A DNA stretch of 64,000 bases, taken from Pleurodeles waltl. Its lineage: Eukaryota; Chordata; Amphibia; Caudata; Salamandridae. Every line of letters begins with the position of its first letter. Within the stretch, counting starts at the first letter, position 1. Below the pieces are notes generated by a model, which saw only the letters and a program-made list of their open reading frames with translations, did not search any database and had not been told where the DNA came from. Positions 1-9,196 of this stretch are shown here, one piece after another. The stretch lies in the NCBI RefSeq assembly GCF_031143425.1, contig NC_090445.1:814882317-814946316 (forward strand). The letters are read 5' to 3'. The position numbers and the translations under genes were made by a program.

Positions 1-625
1 GCATATGGTGACTAATTAACCTTCACTTAAAAGGTCTAACAGAGAAATTAACGTGGAAATGAAAAATATGCATGTTTGAAATATGGTGGACAATGTGGCC
101 TACATTCATATTTCACATCATGTTTTAACATGAAGATATTATGCAATTATATTTGAGTAAGCTAGTGACATGGATTAGCGCTAACAGTATTTTCGTTAGA
201 CGAATACTAGAATTAGGCATTGAATTAACATGAATTAATTGTACTTATGTTAGTTTAAATGGAATTTATGCATGTGTGCAGAAAAACAAATGCATGTTTA
301 AAATTGCTCTAACATGTTGTAACCAAAATGAATTTTTTGCAGCAGTAGAGAAAAATTAATTGATCATTCCATTCTCTCTGACCTGAATTTTTCCCTAGGT
401 TGCTAATGTGATGTTGAATGTCTTATTGTATTGAAGATGAGGAGCATGTTTCAATGTTAACTATGTAACAATGTTTGTTCTAGCTGTCGAACAAGACAGG
501 AAACTTAAAATCTTAATGTGAGAAATGTTTAGTCCATCCTGTGTACCGTGAGAAAGAATCTTGAAGTAACAATCAACTAGAAAATGTAATATTTTGTCAG
601 AATTGTATGAAATCATTAGAATGAC
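1..625. other. Unassigned AT-rich DNA
   Basis: No open frame of useful length and no recognisable repeat was found here. The composition is AT-rich and contrasts sharply with the GC-rich element that starts at 629. Confidence 0.5.
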
Positions 626-1228
626 TATGGGGGTCATTCTAACTCTGACGGGCGGCGGAGGCCGCCCGCCAGAGTTCCCCCCTCCAGAACACCGCTCCGC
701 GGTCATAAGACCGCTGCGGTGATTCTGGGTTTCCCACTGGGCTGGCGGGCGACCGCCAAAAGGCCGCCCGTCAGCCCAGTGGGAAACACCCCTCCATGAG
801 GATGCCGGCTCCGAATGGAGCCGGCGGAGTGGAGGATGTGCGACGGGTGCAGTTGCACTGAAATTCTTTGTGGGGCCCTCTTACGGGGGCCCCTGCAGTG
901 CCCATGCCATTGGCATGGGCACTACAGGGGCCCCCAGGGGCCCCATGACACCCCATACCGCCATCCTGTTCCTGGCGGGCGACCCGCCAGGAACAGGATG
1001 GCGGTATGGGGTGTCAGAATCCCCATGGCGGCGCAGCAAGCTGCGCCGCCATGGAGGATTCTGCAGGACAGCGGAAAACCGGCGGGAGACCGCCGGTTTT
1101 CCTGTTCTGACCGCGGCTGAACCGCCGCGGTCAGAATGTCCTGAGGAGCACCGCCAGCCTGTTGGCGGTGCTCCCGCCGACCCTGGCCCCGGCGGTCCGT
1201 GACTGCCGGGGTCAGAATGAGGCCCTAT
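626..1228. mobile_element. Hairpin-train MITE, Harbinger-like, 3-bp TAT target duplication
   Basis: A GC-rich 597-bp element (629-1225) sits in AT-rich DNA. Its ends form an imperfect terminal inverted repeat: GGGGGTCATTCT on the left, and GGGCCTCATTCT when the right end is read inwards. It is flanked by TAT at 626-628 and 1226-1228, a 3-bp target duplication as made by PIF/Harbinger transposases. The interior is a run of separate hairpins. The longest has perfect 34-bp arms (946-979 and 983-1016) around a 3-nt loop; another has perfect 15-bp arms (1023-1037 and 1040-1054). There is no coding capacity, so it is non-autonomous. A related copy in the opposite orientation lies at 21989-22619. 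Short open frames across it (for example 815-1120) are by-products of high GC and are not genes. Assignment to Harbinger is inferred from the target-site length and ends. Confidence 0.8.
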
Positions 1229-2111
1229 GCCCTTTTGCTGACAAAATCCAGAATAGTTGCAAACTTGATGGTGTCAGCGGCAACCATCGGACACCGAATA
1301 TTGAGCGTAAGACGAGCCCATCTGACGGACCAATCGAAAGGCACATGATAGTTCTAATTGGTGACTTACTTGTTTCTCCCTGCTACAGCCAGTCTTGATG
1401 TGCTGATGATTCCAGATATAGTGCTGCTCTCTGCTTCTTTTGAAACCCTCTATCCATTAACTAAAGTAATACTTTCTAATTGCCCTATTTGTGTATGTTG
1501 TTCAGTACTAATATGCCCAGCGAACTCTGAACTGCTAACCTGTCCTATGTGCAGCCCATGTTCTGCACTGTCCTGATGCTGCTGTCAACTGATGTCGGAT
1601 GAAGGTAAATGCTCTGTCGATTAAAATTCCCTGTCTGCTGTCACATGAGGGGAGCTATAATTAAATATGGTTTGTTTGTCTCCTTTTTCTAGTTTAGATA
1701 ATTACACCAGCATATTTTATATAGAGTAACCCTAATTAGATGATTTTCCCAAATTATTTTTGTCTTTTCTTTGTCTTGACCACATGTGTAGTGCGTTTCC
1801 ACACATGCAAGTCCAAATTTATATTAGCTCAGCCTTGAAATATGAAAGTTATTAACCAAAGTTTATGCTCATTTATGTTATTCTTATAGGGGGGTTTGTC
1901 TTGATGTTTAGTAGGCTTAATTTCTTTCAACGTTTTGGCCAGCCTATGGTTTTCATTTATATTTATAACTTATTTTTGCACACCATACATGTTACATTGA
2001 TTTTGGGATTGTAATAATGCTTTGAAACTTTATTCAGACTGGAGTTTGATTTGGTGTTTAAATTGTTAATGAGGTTTAGAATTGTTTATGGTTTATGTGA
2101 TTGATTTGTGA
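1229..2111. other. Unassigned DNA
   Basis: AT-rich, no convincing gene or repeat. It separates two transposon-like elements. Confidence 0.4.
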
Positions 2112-3211
2112 TTAACCCGTTTGGTGCCCTGGATGTAATGGTTACGTCCTGGGCAGCACCGCTCGGGTGCCCAAGACGTAACCATTACGTCCAAGTAGAG
2201 GCCATCGTCCTTGTCTTTCTCTACATTTTTTCCTTCCAAATGTAAGACAGTGTGTAAAAAAGACGTCTATTTGAAAAATGCCTTGCAATTCAAATGCTAG
2301 TATGTGCTCCCTGGAATTCAGAGATGTGCAATTAACCACTGCTTCTCAACACCGTATCTTTTGCCCATTTTGGAAATACAAAGGTTTTCTTGATACCTAT
2401 TTTTCACCCTTTATATTTCAGCAAATGAATTGCTGTACACCCAGTACAGAATGAAAACCCATTGCAAGGTGCAGCTAATTTATTGGCTCTGGATACCAAG
2501 AGTTCTTGATGACCCAACAAGCCCTGTATAGCCCCGCAACCAGATGAGTCCAGCAGACGTAATGGTATATTGCTTTAAAAAATATGACATCGCAGGAAAA
2601 AGTTACAGAGAAAAACATGGAGAAAAATTGCTGGTTTTTTTCACCTCAATTTCAATTTTTAATTTTTTTTTCAGCTGTTATTTTCTGAAGGAAAACCTGT
2701 AGTATCTACACAAATGACCCCTTGCTGAATTCAAAATGTTGACTACTTTTCAGAAATGTTTCACTTTCCGGGATCCAGCATTGGTTTCACACCCATTTCT
2801 GTCACCAACTGGAAGGAGGCTGAAAGCACAAAAAATAGTACAAGAAGGGGGAATGTCCCAGTAAAATTCCAAAGTTGTATTGAAAAATGTGGTTTTCTGA
2901 TTCAAGTCTGCCTGTTCCTGAAAGCTGGGAAGCTGGTGATTTTAGCACTGCAAACCCTTTGTTGATATCAATTTCAGGGAAAAAACCACAAGCCCTCTTC
3001 TGCAGCCCTTTTTTCCCATTTCATTTAAAAAAATGAAATTGTTGCTGTATTTTGGCTAATTGTCCCTAGGATGTTGGAAAATAAGGACGCAAATTTGGCA
3101 TGGGTACCTTAATTGGACAAAAAGTTATGAGGGCCTATGGGCGAACTGCCCCAAATAGCCAAAAAAAGGCCTGGCACCTGAGGGTGAAAAGGCCTGGCAG
3201 CGAAGCGTTAA
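2112..3211. mobile_element. piggyBac-like non-autonomous element between TTAA sites
   Basis: TTAA occurs at 2112-2115 and 3208-3211. The sequences just inside them are weak inverted repeats: CCCGTTTGGTGCCCTGG on the left, and CGCTTCGCTGCCAGGCC for the right end read inwards. A TTAA duplication with a CCC/CGC-type start is characteristic of piggyBac elements. Close to the left end, a 25-bp inverted repeat (2131-2155 and 2168-2192, two mismatches) forms a strong subterminal hairpin. The 1,092-bp interior has no transposase frame, so this would be a MITE-like derivative. The call rests on termini and target site only. Confidence 0.55.
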
Positions 3212-3879
3212 ATTAATCTGACTACTACACTCTTCACTTAGTCCAAAGACCCAGGCAACTTCTAATGGTGGGATAAGGTATTGTGGTTATAATGTCTCAC
3301 CAGCACCCTTGTTGTCTCCGAACCCAAGGCGGGACAAAGACTTCTGCGAGCGCTCTATCACAGCATAATCAGTAATCAAACACAACCATTGCATGCAAGA
3401 CTTTGATATAAAAATGTGGGATGGAAAAACTCCATACTAACGATTTGCCCACTGGTGCACACAAAGGGTCAACTGAGCACAAAGTTTTGCAGGAGCAGGC
3501 ACACTCAAAAGTCCGCAGGTTAGGTGTGCCCCAGAAATCTATGTTGCTTAAAGTTGAAGACTTTTCATTGTTTTCCTCCCAAAATGACACGCTCGCCTGC
3601 TGTCTGGGTTGCATGCTCATACGGTTTATTTACTGCCTGTTTTGCTGTAGAGCAATAATTAAAAAAAAAAAAAATTCATGACTCTGGAAAACATGAAACC
3701 ACCCTTCCACGGGAGCTCATGGGCGGAAAGAGACGGCCCGTGTTAGGATAGGGTGAGGGCAGGGCAGGGGAGGGTGTTAGGGGACAGTACTTAAGGGGGT
3801 GGGGGTGGGACAATCGGCCTCTTCGTAGCCTGCGGTCACACTGCGAGAAGGTTGGCTCGATCAGTAGGGTTTTTTTTAT
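3212..3879. other. Unassigned; may include the Ngaro 5' end
   Basis: No gene is seen. A 14-base A tract lies at about 3661-3674, and a G-rich purine stretch runs from about 3720 to 3810. The 5' repeat of the downstream Ngaro-like element should lie in or near here, but I could not define it. A short match, CCACCCTTCCA followed by C/T and GGG, occurs near 3700 and again near 9298 after the hydrolase. It might be part of a split direct repeat, but it is too short to rely on. Confidence 0.3.
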
Positions 3880-6284
3880 GTGGAAGTTAAGTGTTTTTGT
3901 GGCCATAATTATGGCCACGGGCAGGACTTTGATGCAGTTCAAGCCGCGCTTCACATTTTAGGCAAAGCCGGCAGGGGAGACCTACTCAGACCTCCCGTCC
4001 TCGACCAGGCCTGGGTAGGCATGACGCGCGCGCCTCGCACGGCGTCACAATGGGTGGCAGCGGCAACTGCCGCTTGCCTTTCCCCAGTAAGGGATATCCC
4101 CAAAAAGCAGAAAAAGGGGATTTGGACGCAGAGCATCCACCCCCCCTCCTGTGGTTATAGATGGGGGCCACAGGGTGACCAGGGAGGGTCTGGTGAGCTG
4201 GGGGGGAAGACTCTAGTGAGAGGTGAGCCATCTGGGGGTGATATTGGCCCCTTGGCTCATGATAATGAGCAGGGTGAACAGCCCACACAGGACACACAGG
4301 AGGATGGTGACCCCTGGGGGCTGGTTCAGCCCCTAGATCTCACACTGATGGGGCCCTCAATTAAGTGTCTGAAAGGTTGTAAGGGCCAAGGGCTGGGGGG
4401 CACAAAAGAAAAGGGTAAGAGAGCTAGTGCTGGGTCAAGGGCCTCCGGGATGGCAGGCCAGGCCATGGCTGAGTCATCTAGGGTGGGGCTGGGGGGGGCA
4501 GTTCGAGGGGGATTATAGGGGGGAGATTTGGGAGACAGGGCGACCCCTGAAGGCGGATTGGGCGTCTGTTGATATAGAGGCCAGGATTCAGGAACAGCGC
4601 AAATTTGTGGCGGAGACGGAACTCAGGTGGGCCATGCTGTGCAAGGAGAGGGGGAGGCTGAGGGGAAGGCAAAAATCAGTAGGGTTTAGCGGGTGCCAGG
4701 AAGATGAGCAGAGTGCTGAAAAGGGTAGCTGGGTATGGATTCCCCATGAGCAGGAACCAGGGCAGGAGGCTAGTGCGGCTGGTGGGTCAAACAGCATGAA
4801 GGCAGCACCTGGCGCACATGGCCAGTTGCGGCGTGTAGAGTCAACACCAGCGTCAGAGGCTGACAGGAAGGTGAGGAAAGCCAACGGAGCGCAATACGGC
4901 CTCAGGACATTAGTCGTAAGCTATAGAGGGGTCTTTGGCGGCCTTCTCTACACCGTGGGACCGAGAGAAGCACAAGTCTGGTTTGCACCAGGAGATTTTC
5001 GGGTTGAATGAGTAATGCAGTATGGTGAATACAGCTGGTGGTGATGACGGAATGGGTATGGATGAGGAGGAGATGATTGAGCTAGACTATGAGGAGGATC
5101 TGGACGATTTGGAAGAGGGGGAACTGCGAGACAAAGAGGTGAGCGGGGGACCGGGGAAGGGTCAGGGGCGCAGGAGCGGCGCAACACCCTCTACTGTTCA
5201 TATTTTGCAGGTCTCGATGTCTTCCACTCAAGGCCAAGAGGTTGCCCATAAAGATGGTGGCAAGCATAGACCAAGGCCGGAGGCCACATCAACTGCCCGT
5301 GGTTTTTCAAGGTAAGGGAGACGGGTGGGCGCCATGAGGTGCACGGAAGGGCAAAGCCGGGGGACACACAGTATAAATCTATAGGTGTGGGGGATGATTC
5401 AGTGCATGTGCGGCCTTCTACAGGTGCGGTAGAGGCAGGTGAAAAGGATCAAATTGGAACTGGAGGGGCATCGATATGAAGCAAGGACGGAGATGTGAGA
5501 GTTAGTGAGGAAAAGTCAGACGAGGATAAAGGTGGGGCGGACATAAGAAGAGGCTCCCATACATGGGACTCGCAATGCTCTTGAGCTCACATGTCGCTGA
5601 CAAAACCAAGGCTAAGATATGGAAACATGAATATGTGGATGTTTTCAAATTATTGCATAGGGACATCCAGGCCAAAGAAGGGTCCAAGGAAGAAGTGTGG
5701 GAATTAGCGAGGAGGCCTCATGTTCCAATAACGATGGATAACTGGACCTCTGCCTTTTTGATTTTTGCAAGCATGTACTGTGAGAAGTATCTGGACAGGG
5801 CCATTGCCGTGTTTAAATGCATGGACATCATTAGGAAGGCACGGCTACATTTCGGGGGGTTTGCATGATTAAATTATGATGAGGAGTTTAGGGCCCGGGT
5901 TAGCATAAATCCTGAAAAGCCTTTGGGGGGGTGTGTAGATTTGGACTTGTGGATGCACTGGATGGCATCCTCGCATTCTGCGGCTTCCACTCCCACAGCT
6001 GGTGGCCTCCTAGTAGTCTATATGCCTTTTCAGCAGTGTCTCGCTTAGGGAGGGGTGGGTTTACCTCAGAGGGTGCAGGTGTCCACCTCGGAGCCTGTTG
6101 GAACTTTAACAAGGGATTTTGTTCCAGCCACCCCTGCAAGTTTAAACATGAGTGTTCTAAATGCGGGGGACGACACCCGGTCATGCAATGTTTTTCTCTC
6201 ATCAGCCCAGCAGAGCAGTGGAGGTCTACTTGGGGCAGGGGGGCACAGGGACCTACTGGGCCAAAGCGCGCTTACTCCAATTAA
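3880..6284 (+). pseudogene. Ngaro-like gag (ORF1), broken into several frames
   Basis: Three kinds of gag signal lie in order. (1) 3880-4518 encodes a basic, Gly/Ser-rich N-terminal region that begins with a helical stretch (DAVQAALHILGKAGRGDLL). (2) 5022-5315 is very acidic (EEDLDDLEEGE). (3) 5563-5868 carries the conserved core of DIRS/Ngaro ORF1 (KIWKHEYVDVFKLL, then WTSAFLIFASMYCEK). An in-frame TGA at 5866-5868 interrupts the core, and similarity continues after it (YDEEFRARV, VDLDLWMHWM). A zinc-binding region follows in another frame (5931-6284): C56-X7-C64-X4-C69-X3-H73, then C75-X2-C78-X3-H82-X4-C87, as in nucleic-acid-binding gag tails. A possible small intron (donor after 5138, acceptor at about 5210) would also join parts of the acidic region. 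There is no equivalent in copy 2. Confidence 0.7.
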
Positions 6285-7568
6285 GCTGGAGAGGTTACTT
6301 CATTGGTTGCAAGTGTACCCAGATACGGACACTGCATTAAAGTTGGAATGGAGTTTCAAGGAAGTTTGCGGGTGGGATATCAAGGTCCAAGACTAAGGAG
6401 ATGGGCAGAAAATTTACAGTCAGCAAAAACTATGCCAGAGGTGGTGGTGGCTAACTTGAGCAAGGAAGTGGCAGAGGGTAGAATTGTGGGCCCATTCCAT
6501 GACTGGCCTATGGAGAACTTGATGATCTCGCCTTTGGGGGTGGTACCAAAAAAGACAAAGGGGGATTATAGGTTGATTCATCATCTTTCATGGCCTGAGA
6601 GGGCGTCAGTGAATGATTTCCTTGCACCAGAAGATACTAAGGTGGTACACGCCACGGTGGATGACGCCATACGGTTCATCCATGGTTGTGGGGAAGGTGC
6701 AGAACTGGCTAAGTGTGACATCAAGGCAGCATTTTGGCTGCTCCCTATTCACCCAGAGGATTTTTCATTGCTGGGGATGCAGTTGGGGGGGTGAGGGCTA
6801 TTTACATGGACAGGGTACTTCCCATGGGATGTGCAATTTCTTGTGCGCTGTTCGAGGCTTTCAGCACTTTTTTGCAGTGGGTTTTTGTTCAGGACAATGG
6901 GCACCGGACAGTGTCGCACTATTTGGATGATTTTCTGTTTCTAGGACTGCACAGTCGGGTGGGTGTGGCAGGGCTCTACGACATTTTGAGCAGTTGGCAA
7001 ATGGATTTGGGGTACCTATAGCCCCAGAAAAAATGGAAGGCCCCAGTTGCGTTTTGACGTTTTTGGCCATTGAGCTGGACACAAGGCAGCTCATAGCACA
7101 CCTGTCGGCGACAAAGGTAGAAGAGATACTGCTCTTTTTGAGAGAGATCAGGATGATCAAAAAATTGAGTTGCGTGTGGCGCAGCAAATGCTTGGTCTTC
7201 TGAATTTTGCATGCAGAGTGGTCAGGGGTGGCAGGACTTTTAGCAGGCGTATGGGTTTGGCAATGTCAGGTGCATCCCTACCACATCACAGGATCAGGTT
7301 GACCATTGGTCTGCATGAAGACATTAAGTTATGGGACCTGTTTTTGACACAGTTCAATGGTGTTTCCATTTCTTTTTGGGAAGAGGACACTGTTTGGCAG
7401 TTGCAGATTTTTTCAGATGCGGGGGAGCAGCAGGTTTTGGGATACTTTGGGATGGTTGTTGGTGTGCAGAGACATGGCCTTCTCAATGGTTGAGACAAGG
7501 GAGGAGTATTGCATTTTTTGAGTACACAAAACAGAGGTCCCGGAGGGCATTTGGGATTGGGGGGCGTG
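6264..7568 (+). pseudogene. Ngaro-like reverse transcriptase and truncated RNase H (copy 1)
   Basis: RT fingers and palm are clear: ISPLGVVPKK, then RLIHHLSWP, motif A as KCDIKAAFW (catalytic Asp at residue 139 of the frame starting 6303), motif B as LPMGCAISCALFEAF, and motif C as HYLDDFLFLG, typical of DIRS-order RTs. The frame is broken by a missing G in the poly-G run near 6785-6791 and by a second shift near 7000-7020; copy 2 shares the second but not the first. The thumb and RNase H follow from 6994 with the first catalytic Asp (FSDA). Right after the FFE glutamate codon, at 7523/7524, 280 bp present in copy 2 (32819-33098) are missing, taking out the other two RNase H aspartates. Another 1-bp loss lies near 7425. 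It cannot make active enzyme. Confidence 0.85.
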
Positions 7569-8443
7569 ATGGTCATGCGACTGGTGGAGAAGTCACTGGC
7601 GGAATCAACCTTCAGGAGCTACTGTTTGGCATGGTTGGAATTTCAGGATTTTGAATATTACAGGGGGAATTTTGGGGGCAGGGTATGCTAGAGGCCAGGG
7701 TGATGCGTTTTGTGGTGTTTTTGATTAGGAAGGGGTTATCGCCCACTACGATTGGGCGCAAGTTGGCAGGAGTGTCTTTTTATGGCAGGCTGTTTTTTGG
7801 ATGGGACCCGGTGAAGAATGATATTCTAGGTAAGATGTTGAAGGGTTGGGGTAGAATCCGTGCAGGAGCTGCCTCTGTGCTGGAGGCTATTGCATTTGAG
7901 TTACTTTTGGACATACCACACTTTTTGCCAGTTTGCTGTTTTAATGCCAATGAGGTGGCACTGTTTTGTTTATGCATGATTTGGATGTTTTTTGGTGCAT
8001 TTCGGGTGTCTGAATTATTGGGTGTGGGGAAGGGGATCGGTTTGAAAATGAGTGAGGTCCATCGTCAAAGCGGACGGTTGGGTAAATGGTTGCAGCGCTC
8101 TACGACGGATCAATTGGGCAAGGGTAAATGGATATGGTTGGAGCAGGGGGGAGTGACAGAAGCATGCCCTGTAAGAGAATGGGACAAGTTCAGGGACAGC
8201 AGGTCGAGTTCAAGGGATGGTGTATTTATTCACGAGAATGGCACAAAGGTTACAGCTTTTCAGCTTTTGTCTGTGCTGAGAATGGGGTTGAGACGACTGG
8301 GGAGGCAGGTGGGTAATTTTGGTATTCATTCCTTTAGGATCTGTGCTGCAACAGAGGCTGGCAGGTTTGAGTGGGATTGGGATAGGATTAGGCGCATTGG
8401 TCGGTGATGTTCCAGATGCTGTGAGAGATATGTTAGGTCTTGA
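7569..8443 (+). pseudogene. Ngaro-like tyrosine recombinase (copy 1)
   Basis: This would perform the site-specific recombination that integrates the DIRS-order DNA intermediate. An N-terminal core-binding segment (EKSLAESTFRSY) begins near 7570. The catalytic domain is in the frame starting 7685 (240 codons). The first catalytic Arg is in GAFRVSELL (residue 107) and the H-x-x-R box is GIHSFR (H215, R218). A TGA at 8405-8407 stops the frame. In the same frame just beyond it comes CSRCCERYVRS, whose Tyr (codon 8429-8431) is at the position of the nucleophile, and a natural stop follows at 8441-8443. The TGA probably replaced the Trp usual in the I-G-R-W motif. Copy 2 has the same stop, so the lesion predates the duplication. 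Confidence 0.8.
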
Positions 8444-8536
8444 ATGGTTGGGGGTCGGGTACCGAAATAGTGGATGGATGGGGAGTAATTATCTAAGGGT
8501 GACAAAGTGCCTCGGGGGGGGAAGGAGAGGTTGTGT

Positions 8537-8567
8537 TTTTCTTCTTGACATTTGTTTCTCTTTCCAG
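8537..8567 (+). promoter_or_regulatory. Candidate 3' splice site ahead of the hydrolase frame
   Basis: A pyrimidine-rich run ending TTTCTCTTTCCAG, with AG at 8566-8567, lies between the recombinase stop and the first conserved hydrolase block. It is unchanged at the acceptor in copy 2 (AG at 34140-34141). If used, it would let the third frame be expressed from a spliced message. No matching donor was established. Confidence 0.3.
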
Positions 8568-9196
8568 GTTGCGTGAGTGGCCCGGAGAAACAGAAGGTGA
8601 TCACATGGGTAGTCGGTCACTCTTTCGTTCACTGGGTGGCAAAGTTTGCGGAGAAACAGATCTATGGACGATCTTTGGGACTCCCGAGTAGCAGGCATGA
8701 AGTGCTGTGGTGGGGAAAGAGTGGCATGAGGTGGGGCAACTTGCTTCCTTTTATCACATCAATTTTGGCAACGTGGGGATGTCCTGATGTGATGGTTTTA
8801 CATCTGGGGGAGAATGACCTGGGGCGCCTCTCTGGGCTCACCCTACTGCAACACATGCAACGTGACTTGGTATTGATGAAGCGCAACATGCATGGGACTT
8901 GCATAGTATGGACAGAGTTTGTGCCACGGAGGAAATGGCGCAGATTACAGAAACATCAGGCCATTGAGAGTACTCGGAGGAAGGTCAGTAGGGCTATGAG
9001 GGTATTCTATTCGGCGTAGGATATTAAGGTGCTGACGCACGAGGGTTTGAAAGAGGAGGAGCAGGTGCTTTTCAGGGACTACGGTGGGCATCTCTCGGAC
9101 ATGGGGAATGCACATTACCTGATGGAATTGTGGTTCCTGCTGACCAACTTGTGGGGAGAAAGACTATGGCACTGTGAAAAGGATGCAATGGCATGA
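8552..9196 (+). pseudogene. SGNH/GDSL-type hydrolase, Ngaro ORF3 (copy 1)
   Basis: SGNH hydrolases are Ser-His esterases/lipases, and Ngaro elements are known to carry one; its role in retrotransposition is not settled. The blocks are in order: block I with the candidate nucleophile in VVGHSFVHWV, a block II glycine in WWGKSGMRW, and block III as LHLGENDLG (the G-x-N-D box). A TAG at 9017-9019 stops the frame. The same frame then continues to 9196 and contains block V, DYGGHLSDMGN, with the D-x-x-H catalytic pair, so the original protein was about 214 residues. Copy 2 has the identical stop. A basic tail (GGKKKQVKDD) lies downstream in another frame. Copies 1 and 2 differ mostly by amino-acid-changing substitutions. 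Confidence 0.8.

Larger units (their letters stand above)
3880..9196 (+). mobile_element. Ngaro-like YR retrotransposon, full domain order, degraded (copy 1)
   Basis: The order gag, reverse transcriptase, RNase H, tyrosine recombinase, SGNH hydrolase is the one known from Ngaro-type elements of the DIRS order, which use a tyrosine recombinase instead of a DDE integrase and carry a hydrolase frame. All parts are on the plus strand and contiguous. Every reading frame is interrupted, so the element is dead. Only this copy has gag and the start of RT. The second copy begins at 31850 inside RT because the boundary of the large duplication (6558) cuts the element there. Terminal split repeats were not identified, so both ends given are coding limits rather than true element ends. 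Confidence 0.85.

Noticed and set aside
815..1202. Overlapping open frames in the first MITE
   Set aside because: They run through perfect hairpins and arise from GC-rich sequence; no protein family fits.
4427..5011. Separate gene for the 194-codon frame
   Set aside because: It overlaps the gag region in another frame and lacks motifs; better read as part of, or a shadow of, the degraded gag.
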